A stretch of 64,000 bases of DNA from an uncultured Dokdonia sp. (GTDB taxonomy: Bacteria > Bacteroidota > Bacteroidia > Flavobacteriales > Flavobacteriaceae). Location of the stretch: the NCBI RefSeq assembly GCF_947492535.1, contig NZ_CANLNH010000005.1, positions 186,001 to 250,000 of the forward strand. Direction: 5' to 3'. Below the pieces are notes generated by a model. That model was given only the letters and a program-made list of their open reading frames with translations, was not told the DNA's origin and did not search any database. Positions 9,135 to 17,342 of this stretch are shown here, piece after piece. The first letter of the stretch is position 1. Each line of letters opens with the position of its first letter. A program made the position numbers and the translations under genes.

Positions 9135-9641
9135 ATGAAGGGTAAATATATTATTATAGGAATGGTATTTGGACTTGTTTTTTTCGCTTTCGCGAAAATC
9201 ACCACAGCTCAAACCACATCGTTATCAAATGAAGAAACGGAAGTAAAACAACTCGTAGAACGTTTTTTTGAAGGATTTCATAAACAAGACTCTATCATTA
9301 TTAAAAGTGTTGTTCACGAAAAAATACTTATGCAATCCATTGGTAAGAACAGAACAGGAGAAGTCGTATTAAGTAAACAGGACTTTAGTGGCTTCTTAAC
9401 ATCTATCTGTTCTATTCCTGATGAAACCCAATTTGAAGAGCGTATTAAAAGCTATAAAGTTCAAATAGATGATAATAAAGCGATGGCAAATGTGTGGACC
9501 CCATATTCCTTTTACATAAATGGCGAATTAAGCCATTGTGGCACCAATAGTTTTCAACTCTTTAAACGCGATGGCGTATGGAAAATCTTTTATATCGTAG
9601 ATACAAGAGATCGGGATGGCTGTGGTATTAAGCGTGGCTAG
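9135..9641 (+). CDS. Secreted NTF2-like (SnoaL/DUF4440-type) protein
   Basis: A signal peptide (about residues 1-26, ending T-A-Q) precedes a single NTF2-like domain of about 130 residues, a fold used for ligand binding or simple catalysis. The pattern E[18 protein letters not shown] at the start and W-K-I-F-Y at the end is typical. The ATG at 9135 is preferred over 9126 because it gives a normal signal peptide. The genome palindrome falls within the hydrophobic core of the signal peptide (F-A-F-A-K). Confidence 0.75.
   Translation: MKGKYIIIGMVFGLVFFAFAKITTAQTTSLSNEETEVKQLVERFFEGFHKQDSIIIKSVVHEKILMQSIGKNRTGEVVLSKQDFSGFLTSICSIPDETQFEERIKSYKVQIDDNKAMANVWTPYSFYINGELSHCGTNSFQLFKRDGVWKIFYIVDTRDRDGCGIKRG
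9188..9197. repeat. Palindrome copy 2 (in NTF2-like gene)
   Basis: Core TTTCGCGAAA only. Read as F-A-K within the signal peptide. Confidence 0.85.
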
Positions 9642-10047
9642 TATCACCTTTTCTTATGTTTATATATGTAATATCTATAAAATTGACGTTAGGGTTTAAA
9701 TTTATGTAAGATAGCTTACACAACTTCACTTCATTCTCACCTTCTTTAGTTGTTAAAACCTGTTAAAGTTTTATCTTAAAAATGTCAATATGCCATTTTG
9801 TGATAAAACAGTACTGCATTGATTTTTGTTTTAAAAATCTTTATTTCAGTACTTTATTCTCTTTCTTGTGTATTCTAATTTCATAAGTGTTTCATTTTTA
9901 TTTTTTGATAACGTAAGTAGGAAAATTTCCTTAACACTAAGTTAATAGCAAGAATATAGCACTTGCGTTTAAAATTTTTGCGGTAGTTCTGGCCAAACTT
10001 TACAGTAAGAATAACAAACAAAATCAAAAATTTAAACACTAAAAAAA
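9642..10047 (+). other. 406-bp intergenic region before the lactonase-like gene
   Basis: The stretch is AT-rich with no credible open frame. It holds a promoter-like pair near its end (9963-9991). I see no strong hairpin, tRNA or repeat in it. Confidence 0.5.
9963..9991 (+). promoter_or_regulatory. Promoter of the lactonase-like lipoprotein
   Basis: TTG, 18 nt, then TAGTTCTG, one mismatch from TAnnTTTG. It lies 56 bp before the start codon. The spacing fits the Bacteroidota sigma factor. Confidence 0.5.
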
Positions 10048-11451
10048 ATGAAAAAGATCAACATAATGCTTATCGCATTTTTAGCACTATCTATTACGTT
10101 TGTATCCTGTAATTCTGATGACGATAATACACCTATTGTTGTAGGAGAAGATGATACTGACGACGATGACGATGGAACTGTAGATTTTGTAGGCGCAGTA
10201 TATGCCATGACAAATGGAGAAGGACAAGTTGCGGGAAATGTACAAGGACCTAATACAATTATAGCATACGGAAGAGCAGACGACGGATCACTTACTCCTA
10301 TTGGACCTTTTGCAACAGGAGGTAATGGCGGGGACTATGATGGAGGTGAAGGATTAGACCCTTTAATTTCTGCATATGCACTTACAAAAACAGATGATAA
10401 TCAAAACTTATTAGCTGTAAACGCAGGAAGTAATACGATTACATCTTTTAATATTGCAGATGATTTCTCTTTAGAAATAGCTGGTGAATCTTTAGATACA
10501 GGAGCTATAGGACCCAATAGTATTGCGACTACGGGAGCAGTTACGGTAAATGGAACCAGAGGATTAGTGTATGTATCTAATATTACACGCCCAGAGTTCT
10601 TAGCAGGAGGAGAGCCTATGCATCAAGGAACAATAACTGGGTACTGGTTATTAGATGACGGCTCGTTACAAGCCATAGCGGGATCTACGAGAGATCTTCC
10701 TATACGCCCATCTGCTGTGCAATTCTCACCAGATGGACAATGGTTGATAGTTGCCTCTATTAATTCTGGAGCTTCTGCTTTAGGATCTGGAAGTGAAGAT
10801 GAGTTAACCGTATACAGCGTAGGAGGCGATGGAACATTAAGTGCTTCATCAGTAGCAACTGCAACATCAACCTTAAGAAATAATGCAGAAGGAAGAAACT
10901 TACCCTCTGCGATTGGGTTCCAAATTGTAGGAAATAATTATGTGGTAGTAACAGAAGCAAGAGAATTTCAACCAGATGGAACACCACCAGCATTCCCAGC
11001 ATTACAAGATGGATCGGTATCTACGTGGCAAATACAAGGTGATGGTAGTTTAACACCTATAAGCCTTGATGTCGCATCTGGAGAAAATAATACAGGAAGA
11101 ACAGCATGTTGGTTAGACTTTACAGCCGATGGAAACACCTTCTTTGTATCTAATGCTATTGAAGCAGGATTAGCAGCATATAGTTTTGATAATGGAGTTG
11201 TAACACTACTAGATCAAACAGCAGCACAAGGAACAGGAACGGGAGGCGCAGATAACGGTCCAGATGCTTTTGCAAGTACAGAAGGATGGATTGATATGTG
11301 GATTTCTGACGACGGGCAATTCTTATACCAACTTTACGGATTAGATGGTACCATTGGAATCTATAGAATTAATGGACAATCATTAGAACTTATATCAGAA
11401 GAGTCTAACAACTTGCCTGACACAAATACACAAGGTATTGTAGCGATATAA
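10048..11451 (+). CDS. Lactonase-family beta-propeller lipoprotein
   Basis: The signal peptide ends in the lipobox F-V-S-C21. An aspartate-rich linker (D-D-D repeats at about 24-46) follows, and then a seven-bladed beta-propeller of the lactonase/6-phosphogluconolactonase-like family (PF10282 type), with repeated blades such as S-F-N-I-A-D-D and Y-S-V-G-G-D-G-T-L. It should sit in the outer membrane or periplasm. True 6-phosphogluconolactonase activity is doubtful for an exported member. A strong terminator follows. Confidence 0.8.
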   Translation: MKKINIMLIAFLALSITFVSCNSDDDNTPIVVGEDDTDDDDDGTVDFVGAVYAMTNGEGQVAGNVQGPNTIIAYGRADDGSLTPIGPFATGGNGGDYDGGEGLDPLISAYALTKTDDNQNLLAVNAGSNTITSFNIADDFSLEIAGESLDTGAIGPNSIATTGAVTVNGTRGLVYVSNITRPEFLAGGEPMHQGTITGYWLLDDGSLQAIAGSTRDLPIRPSAVQFSPDGQWLIVASINSGASALGSGSEDELTVYSVGGDGTLSASSVATATSTLRNNAEGRNLPSAIGFQIVGNNYVVVTEAREFQPDGTPPAFPALQDGSVSTWQIQGDGSLTPISLDVASGENNTGRTACWLDFTADGNTFFVSNAIEAGLAAYSFDNGVVTLLDQTAAQGTGTGGADNGPDAFASTEGWIDMWISDDGQFLYQLYGLDGTIGIYRINGQSLELISEESNNLPDTNTQGIVAI

Positions 11452-11479
11452 TATTTTGAAGTTTGTTTGATTTTGATAG

Positions 11480-11510
11480 AAAGCTAAGGAATGTAATGTT
11501 CCTTAGCTTT
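11480..11510 (+). terminator. Terminator of the lactonase-like gene
   Basis: A 12-bp perfect stem (AAAGCTAAGGAA / TTCCTTAGCTTT) with a 7-base loop is followed by TGTCTTTT. It lies between convergent genes. Confidence 0.85.
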
Positions 11511-11568
11511 TGTCTTTTATATAGGTCAAGATATTGTTTTGTAAGAACTCAGAAATACTAATATACTT

Positions 11569-13005
11569 TTAACAATCTGCCATTCCTACATTAACAGCGA
11601 GTCCACCTTCACTGGTTTCTTTATATTTTGTATTCATGTCTTGCGCTGTTTGCCACATGGTTTCGATTACTTTATCGAGTGGCACTTTGGCATTGGCAGC
11701 ATCTGTATCTAATGCCATTTCGCAGGCATTAATTGCTTTGATAGCTCCCATCGCATTACGTTCGATACACGGAATTTGAACAAGACCGCCTATAGGATCA
11801 CAGGTAAGCCCTAGATGATGTTCCATCGCAATTTCTGCAGCCACGAGCACTTGATCTGGTGTTCCTCCCATAAGTTCAGTTAAAGCTCCTGCAGCCATAG
11901 CGCTAGAAACCCCTATTTCTGCCTGACACCCACCCATAGCAGCAGAGATGGTCGCCCCTTTCTTAAAGAGACTTCCTATTTCTCCTGCAACTAATAAAAA
12001 CTTTCGGACATCTTCAAAATTGGCATCGTGATTTTCAATGACCATATAATACATCATAACGGCTGGTATAACACCTGCACTTCCATTCGTAGGAGCCGTC
12101 ACAACACGTCCTAAAGAGGCATTTACTTCATTGACAGCCAATGCAAAGCAAGACACCCATTTTAAAATTTCGCGAAAGCGGACTTCTGTACCACGTATCG
12201 CTTCAATCCATTCATATTTATCAGTATATGAGATTCCTTTTTGTAATTTTTTATGACTGTCATACGCACGACGACGTACATTTAATCCGCCAGGTAAGGT
12301 TCCTTCTGTATGACACCCCGTATACATAGAGTCTAGCATGACATCCCAAATTTGTTTGAAACGCTCATTAATTTCTTCTTCTGAGTTGAGGTATAATTCG
12401 TTTTCAAAAACAATCTGAGAAATCGATTTATTTTCATTTTTACAATAGGCGAGAAGATCTGTTGCTAGTTCGACAGGTCTTGGAAAACATTGAAATTGAT
12501 GTACTTTTAGTTCAGAACGTTTACGCTCTTCTTGCACAACAAATCCGCCTCCAATAGAATAAAACGTTTCTTCAATAACGTGCTCGCCCGCATGTGCTTT
12601 AAATGTAATTCCGTTAGGGTGGAATGGTAAAAAGTCACGATTAAATTTTATAGATTCGGCGGGATCAAAAGAAATGGTACGCTCGCTATTAAAAGAAATT
12701 TCTTTAGCTGTTTTGATGTTCTCAATCGTTGTAGGGATAGCATCAATAGCACACGTTTGAGGGTCTGCTCCAAGAAGCCCCATCATTACGGCGACATCTG
12801 TAGCATGACCTTTTCCAGTAAGTGATAAAGAACCATATAAATCTATATGTAAACGATCTACAGTATCAAATACGTTATCTTCTTTGAGCTTTTTTATAAA
12901 ACGTCTAGCGGCACGCCAAGGGCCTAATGTATGGGAGCTGGATGGACCCACTCCTATTTTTAGCATATCAAATACAGAGATACACTCTATTTCTTTTTCT
13001 TTCAT
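11569..13005 (-). CDS. sdaA: L-serine ammonia-lyase, iron-sulfur type
   Basis: It deaminates L-serine to pyruvate and ammonia. It is the single-chain bacterial form (478 residues): an N-terminal beta domain with S-S-S-H-T near 22-26, then the catalytic alpha domain. C360, C402 and C413 have the spacing (42 and 11 residues) of the three cysteines that hold the 4Fe-4S cluster in this family. The palindrome is read here as R-F-R-E at about 276-279, a frame different from most copies. It overlaps the GNAT gene by 4 bp and is likely translated in coupling with it. Confidence 0.95.
   Translation of the reverse strand: MKEKEIECISVFDMLKIGVGPSSSHTLGPWRAARRFIKKLKEDNVFDTVDRLHIDLYGSLSLTGKGHATDVAVMMGLLGADPQTCAIDAIPTTIENIKTAKEISFNSERTISFDPAESIKFNRDFLPFHPNGITFKAHAGEHVIEETFYSIGGGFVVQEERKRSELKVHQFQCFPRPVELATDLLAYCKNENKSISQIVFENELYLNSEEEINERFKQIWDVMLDSMYTGCHTEGTLPGGLNVRRRAYDSHKKLQKGISYTDKYEWIEAIRGTEVRFREILKWVSCFALAVNEVNASLGRVVTAPTNGSAGVIPAVMMYYMVIENHDANFEDVRKFLLVAGEIGSLFKKGATISAAMGGCQAEIGVSSAMAAGALTELMGGTPDQVLVAAEIAMEHHLGLTCDPIGGLVQIPCIERNAMGAIKAINACEMALDTDAANAKVPLDKVIETMWQTAQDMNTKYKETSEGGLAVNVGMADC
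12168..12177. repeat. Palindrome copy 3 (in sdaA)
   Basis: Core TTTCGCGAAA. Read as F-R-E, a different frame from most copies. Confidence 0.8.
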
Positions 13006-13514
13006 GTAAGATCATATTGCATGATGTAATCTGTCTGAATTTCGGCAATCATATCGTAGTGATGTGTGCCAGTGATCTTAAAACCACACCTTTTATAAAA
13101 TCGAATTGCATCTGGGTTTTCTTCCCAAACGCCTAACCAAATGTAGTTTTTTTCCAGTTTAAGTGCTTCAGAAATCGAAAAATCTATTGCTTTTTTTCCA
13201 AATCCTTGATTTACATAGGGAGAATCGATATAGATACGTTCAATTTCGAGTCCGTTTTTATCTTGAAATTCTGTTTGTGCATTGCCTATATTAAGTTTAA
13301 GATATCCAATAATGGTATCGTTTTGTTGCATAAAATACCAATAGGAGTCTGGGGCTAAAAGTTGTTTTTCTAAATGCGCTTTCGCGAAAGCGTATACCAC
13401 ATACTTCTCCAATACGCCAGGTTTGTTCTTATGAGCAAAAGCATTTGTATATGTACGTGTGGCTAACGTACGAAGGGTATTAATATCCTGTATGTGAATA
13501 GGAGTAAACTGCAC
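13002..13514 (-). CDS. GNAT-family N-acetyltransferase
   Basis: The 170-residue protein has the acetyl-CoA binding motif A, Q-G-F-G-K-K-A (about 111-117), and the C-terminal R-F-Y-K-R-C-G-F motif of GNAT enzymes. The substrate is not predictable. The start is a GTG; no nearby ATG exists in frame. It overlaps sdaA by 4 bp, so the two form an operon. The palindrome encodes A-F-A-K-A near residue 43. Confidence 0.85.
   Translation of the reverse strand: MQFTPIHIQDINTLRTLATRTYTNAFAHKNKPGVLEKYVVYAFAKAHLEKQLLAPDSYWYFMQQNDTIIGYLKLNIGNAQTEFQDKNGLEIERIYIDSPYVNQGFGKKAIDFSISEALKLEKNYIWLGVWEENPDAIRFYKRCGFKITGTHHYDMIAEIQTDYIMQYDLT
13377..13392. repeat. Palindrome copy 4 (in GNAT gene)
   Basis: CGCTTTCGCGAAAGCG, 16 bp perfect. 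Read as A-F-A-K-A. Confidence 0.9.
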
Positions 13515-13572
13515 CTTGTAAAGATAAAGATACTAGTGATACTGATTTTGTGTTCTATTATATAAATTGAAA

Positions 13573-14238
13573 TTAACTAGCTAATATTCCCAAACCTACT
13601 ACAAAGGCATTGTTCATAAAGTGAAGTCCCATAGACCAGATGAGTCCTTGGTTTTTAATTTTAATCCATCCCATTAGAAAACCTGAAATAATACGAGGGA
13701 CAATAAGAACGAGTAACGCAAGATCAATAACAAATGTGTCTACATAGTTATTGATATGTACGAGTCCAAAAATGACAGATACAATAATGAGGATAATAGT
13801 GAGGTATTTATGAAGAAACCTACGTAATCGCTGTGTATGACTTTCTGTAATCAGATGTTTTAGAATATAAAATATGGTAAAGAGAAGTACAGCACCAAAG
13901 GCAAGGATAACTCCCCAATGTATTCCGCTAGGAAGAAAACGCAATCCTATAAAAACTGGCCACGCACTTATAAACAATATAATATCTGTATGAGTAGGTT
14001 TGATAAGTGTTCTGAACATCATTTCTTCTACAATAGGAGCAAAAATACATGCCAACACAAAAAGTTTAAATGGATTACTTTGTAGAAGTTCTTTGAGGGT
14101 CGTGTCTTCATAAGCATCTGCTTTGAGTTCAGGAATCCAGATACTGAGTATCAAAACTGTGATAAAAAAGAGGATGTATAATCCCCACATTTTAAAAAAT
14201 GTTTTAAAAAGCAGTACTGTTTTTTGGCTAGAGGTCAT
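13573..14238 (-). CDS. CPBP-family intramembrane glutamic endopeptidase
   Basis: This is a multi-pass membrane protein of 221 residues with the family motif E71-E72-x3-R76 and two later histidine motifs (L-V-H-I-N-N near 166 and L-H-F-M-N-N near 208). Members cleave prenylated or other membrane substrates or process peptides. It has its own -7 box at 14309 and is transcribed toward the GNAT gene. Confidence 0.85.
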   Translation of the reverse strand: MTSSQKTVLLFKTFFKMWGLYILFFITVLILSIWIPELKADAYEDTTLKELLQSNPFKLFVLACIFAPIVEEMMFRTLIKPTHTDIILFISAWPVFIGLRFLPSGIHWGVILAFGAVLLFTIFYILKHLITESHTQRLRRFLHKYLTIILIIVSVIFGLVHINNYVDTFVIDLALLVLIVPRIISGFLMGWIKIKNQGLIWSMGLHFMNNAFVVGLGILAS

Positions 14239-14308
14239 GTAGTAATTGTATACTTCAATAGGTATGTAAAATAATTGAATTGTTACATTAGCCTTCCTTT
14301 TAAAAAGA

Positions 14309-14316
14309 CAAATCTA
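14309..14316 (-). promoter_or_regulatory. -7 element of the CPBP gene
   Basis: The minus strand reads TAGATTTG, an exact TAnnTTTG match about 70 bp before the start codon. No clear -33 TTG is visible. Confidence 0.45.
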
Positions 14317-14361
14317 TTCTTGCAGTATTAAATAGTGTATCTAAATGACTTTAGAAATGTT

Positions 14362-14706
14362 TTATGTAATAGGTATTTCAATAATATTACCTTCAAAATG
14401 TTGTTGTAGTTCCTGACAATAAGAAACATCTATCCATATAAAATCCCTTCCATGTCCTATGTAAAGTCGCATGATTCCCTTGATGTCAATTTTATCTACG
14501 AAGGAAAGTTCGAATGGGATTTGGGTATCTGAAGATAAACACCCTTCCCAATTAAAACCTTCATCTGGCTTATCTTTTCTGTATAGCTTATAGGATACAG
14601 CTCGTGAATTTGAAAGGTCACTGGTTAGTTTGGATTCATTATCAAAAGAAAATTCAAAAACAAACTGTTTTTCGTGACAACCATTTAATATATAAGTGTA
14701 TGACAT
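14362..14706 (-). CDS. Unknown 114-residue protein
   Basis: I do not recognise this gene. It has no signal peptide and appears beta-rich, with alternating polar and hydrophobic residues; there are three cysteines (residues 10, 56 and 97). It starts 12 bp after the upstream 204-residue gene and should be co-transcribed with it. A partner or accessory role to that protein is inferred from position only. Confidence 0.6.
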   Translation of the reverse strand: MSYTYILNGCHEKQFVFEFSFDNESKLTSDLSNSRAVSYKLYRKDKPDEGFNWEGCLSSDTQIPFELSFVDKIDIKGIMRLYIGHGRDFIWIDVSYCQELQQHFEGNIIEIPIT

Positions 14707-14718
14707 TGTATTTATAAT

Positions 14719-15333
14719 TTAAGAAGTAGGAACAAGATCAAATGTAAATGGAATTGCTGTGGGACCTACACCTCCGCCTGTCATAATTAGATTTGCTTTG
14801 GTGAGTCCGTATAATGAAAACTTTTGATTAAAATCATTTATGATTGCAGCGTTTATAGTTTGTCCTTGTTCTATTTGAGAATTTACACCAACATATATTT
14901 CGGGTTGAAATTGAAATACTGCTTTTTCTCCAGGAGAAACGCCAGTTTTAGAAGCGATGATATTTCCACTTTTATAAATTAGCGCATCTATAGAACTTGT
15001 TGGAAGACTATTTTTGATCTCGACTTCATTTGGATTAGCGCTAAGGTCTGAACTTAATTGAAGAATATCTCCAGAACTTGAACGTATAATCTCCCATTTT
15101 TGACCATTAGTTGCAGCTTGTTGGTCTGATATATTTCCATAAGAATCGGCAGCTGCTACTTGAAATGACATTGGATAGGTAAATTTATGACTCCAGTTAC
15201 GACCGCAATTTTTAATGACTTTCCATGCGATAGTAGTAGAATCAAAATTGGTAGTGACGTTTTTCTGAAAAATGACAACATTAGAGTTATTCATATCATT
15301 AGAATTGTTGATAAAAGTAATTTCAATATCCAT
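14719..15333 (-). CDS. Unknown 204-residue beta-rich protein
   Basis: I cannot name this gene's function. It begins M-D-I-E-I-T-F-I-N-N-S, has no signal peptide, and looks like two beta-sandwich halves: about 1-100 with W-K-V-I-K-N-C-G, and about 105-204 ending in F-T-F-D-L-V. It resembles small stand-alone proteins I recall being annotated as hypothetical in Bacteroidota. It is the first gene of a two-gene unit that stands apart from its neighbours. Confidence 0.6.
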   Translation of the reverse strand: MDIEITFINNSNDMNNSNVVIFQKNVTTNFDSTTIAWKVIKNCGRNWSHKFTYPMSFQVAAADSYGNISDQQAATNGQKWEIIRSSSGDILQLSSDLSANPNEVEIKNSLPTSSIDALIYKSGNIIASKTGVSPGEKAVFQFQPEIYVGVNSQIEQGQTINAAIINDFNQKFSLYGLTKANLIMTGGGVGPTAIPFTFDLVPTS

Positions 15334-15519
15334 TGTACAGGTTATTTATATTGCCAGATCTTTAATAATAGGAGTCGAGCATTACCCATTAATTTGTATG
15401 ATTTGTGATCAAAATATAGGGGGTCATAAATATCCAGAAATAGCCCTTGTTATTTACACGTATAAATACGGATTTATAACATATGATTATTGAGTTACAT
15501 AGATCTTAATATATTGAAT

Positions 15520-15553
15520 ATGGAATATGTCCATTAAATGGTATTTTTTCCAT
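15520..15553. promoter_or_regulatory. Candidate repressor sites upstream of umuDC
   Basis: Two inverted repeats, ATGGA-N5-TCCAT (15520-15534) and ATGG-N8-CCAT (15538-15553), lie within 45 bp of the umuD start. A TATTTTTG -7-like box follows at 15553-15560. They could be damage-response operators, but no Bacteroidota LexA consensus is known to me to compare with. Confidence 0.35.
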
Positions 15554-15564
15554 ATTTTTGAATT

Positions 15565-15933
15565 ATGGAAATCGAAGTGTCAGGAAAAGTTAATGTCAGT
15601 AAAAACCGTCATCAAGCTGAAGTGTCAAAGCAGACAGGGTTTCCTAGTGCTGCCACACATTATATGGAAGCATCTATAGATCTTAATGAAGAACTGTCTA
15701 TTCATAAAGATGCTACATTTTATGTACGTGTAAAAGGAGATACTTGGAAGGGTTTTTCAATTCTAGACAAAGATGTACTTATTATAGATAGGTCCTTGCA
15801 ACCAAATTTTAATGATTTAGCACTCGTAGTTCAAGACGGAGGATTTAAGATACTACGTATTCCATTTGATAAAGCGCAAGAAGCATTTGTACTCTGGGGA
15901 GTCATCACATATATAATACATTGCGTACGATGA
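15565..15933 (+). CDS. umuD: UmuD-like S24 protein with altered catalytic dyad
   Basis: UmuD forms the accessory subunit of DNA polymerase V after self-cleavage. This 122-residue protein aligns without gaps to E. coli UmuD from F-P-S-A-A (residues 26-30) to about residue 98. The catalytic serine position (UmuD S60) is T60 here, in G-D-T-W, and the lysine position (UmuD K97) is L97, although K95 is two residues away. The cleavage site position is T24-G25 instead of C-G. About 16 residues of the C-terminal part are missing compared with E. coli (recalled sequence). It overlaps umuC by 4 bp. Loss of self-cleavage is inferred. Confidence 0.85.
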   Translation: MEIEVSGKVNVSKNRHQAEVSKQTGFPSAATHYMEASIDLNEELSIHKDATFYVRVKGDTWKGFSILDKDVLIIDRSLQPNFNDLALVVQDGGFKILRIPFDKAQEAFVLWGVITYIIHCVR

Positions 15934-17207
15934 TCGCAATGGTAGATTGTAATAGTTTTTATGCTTCGTGCGAACAAGTATTTAGGCCCGACTTATGGGG
16001 GAAACCTGTCGTAGTTTTAAGTAATAATGACGGCTGTATTATTGCAGCAAATAAAGAAGCAAAACAACTTGCTCATATCCCTATGTTTGAAGCCGTCTAC
16101 AAAATTAAACATATTCTTATAGAAAATAAGGTGACTTTCTTTTCTTCTAACTATACTTTATATGGAGAGATGTCACAACGCGTGATGAACATCTTAGAGA
16201 CATTTTCTCCTTCTGTAGAAGTCTATAGTATTGATGAAGCTTTTCTTGATGTGAAGGGGTTATCTCATATAGATATGTGTGCTTATGGATTTGAGATTAA
16301 AGAGCGTATTTATAAATATACAGGGTTGCCAGTAGGTGTAGGAGTCGCACCAACAAAAGTATTGGCTAAACTGGCAAATCGTATGGCAAAGAAAATTCCT
16401 AAATACAATCATGTGTATGTTATGGATACAGACGCCAAACGTATAGAAGCATTGCAATGGGCAGAAGTAGGTGATATATGGGGTATTGGAAAAAAACATG
16501 TACAACGACTTCAGGCTATTGGTGTTTTTAAAGCGATAGACTTTGTAAACTTACCGCTGGCATGGGTTCGTAAAGAGATGACTGTAGTAGGTGAACGTCT
16601 TTGGAAAGAGTTACGAGGCGAGTCCTGTTTAGAATTTATGGCAGTTCCCAATCCTAAAAAAGCGATAGGTACCGCAAAATCATTTGGGCAAAAATTACCT
16701 GACTTAGGGAGAATAGAAGAAGCATGTGCTTATTATATTACCGAAGTGGCTGAGGTATTACGTGCTCAAAAATCATGTGCAACCTATATACATGTCGCTG
16801 TGTATACAAATTATCACAGTACTATAGATAAGCAGTATAAGAATCGTATGACGGTAACCATGCCTATACCTACCAACGATACATTTGCGCTTATTGCAGA
16901 GGCGCGTAAAGCATTGCACTGTATTTATAAACCTGGATATAGATACAAAAAGGTAGCTGTAAACCTGACAGGTTTAATACCAGAACATTATGTACAAGGC
17001 AACCTTTTTGAAAAACGCTCTAAGATTTCAGATAGTAATTTGATGCATACGCTAGATGTATTGAATAGAAAATTTGGAAAAACGACCGTGTCTTCTGCCA
17101 TGATTGGAACGCGAGTAGAAGAGTGGGAACTTATCAAACGAGAGCGAAGTCCTAGATATACGACACAGTGGCGAGAGTTACTAACTATAGATGTAAAAAG
17201 GGGTTAG
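15930..17207 (+). CDS. umuC: Y-family DNA polymerase, pol V catalytic subunit
   Basis: It carries out error-prone translesion DNA synthesis with UmuD. Catalytic carboxylates are D6 (M-V-D-C-N-S-F-Y) and D102-E103 (Y-S-I-D-E-A-F). Helix-hairpin-helix residues W-G-I-G-K-K-H lie near 182, and the little-finger domain and UmuC-specific C-terminus follow to residue 425. The ATG at 15930 overlaps the umuD stop (ATGA) and is preferred to an upstream TTG. The full length matches the family. Confidence 0.95.
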   Translation: MIAMVDCNSFYASCEQVFRPDLWGKPVVVLSNNDGCIIAANKEAKQLAHIPMFEAVYKIKHILIENKVTFFSSNYTLYGEMSQRVMNILETFSPSVEVYSIDEAFLDVKGLSHIDMCAYGFEIKERIYKYTGLPVGVGVAPTKVLAKLANRMAKKIPKYNHVYVMDTDAKRIEALQWAEVGDIWGIGKKHVQRLQAIGVFKAIDFVNLPLAWVRKEMTVVGERLWKELRGESCLEFMAVPNPKKAIGTAKSFGQKLPDLGRIEEACAYYITEVAEVLRAQKSCATYIHVAVYTNYHSTIDKQYKNRMTVTMPIPTNDTFALIAEARKALHCIYKPGYRYKKVAVNLTGLIPEHYVQGNLFEKRSKISDSNLMHTLDVLNRKFGKTTVSSAMIGTRVEEWELIKRERSPRYTTQWRELLTIDVKRG

Positions 17208-17226
17208 ACGTTTTTATGTTTTGCTG

Positions 17227-17250
17227 TTTTTGCTTTCGCGAAAGCAAAAA
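17227..17250. repeat. Palindrome copy 5 (after umuC), 24 bp perfect
   Basis: The 14-bp palindrome is extended by five T and five A into a 24-bp perfect palindrome. Two more short palindromes follow (17253-17265 and 17266-17275). It may act as umuC 3' structure; no U tract follows. Confidence 0.9.
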
Positions 17251-17342
17251 AATGACAGCTTGTCAGCTTATAAGCAGTGGCATAATGATTGACTATTGTG
17301 TAGTGTAAAAAAAAATAAATAACACTTAAACACTATAATATA

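Noticed and set aside
9075-9212. N-terminal extension of panB
   Set aside because: It has no family match, overlaps the divergent gene, and the TACTTTTG box lies inside it.
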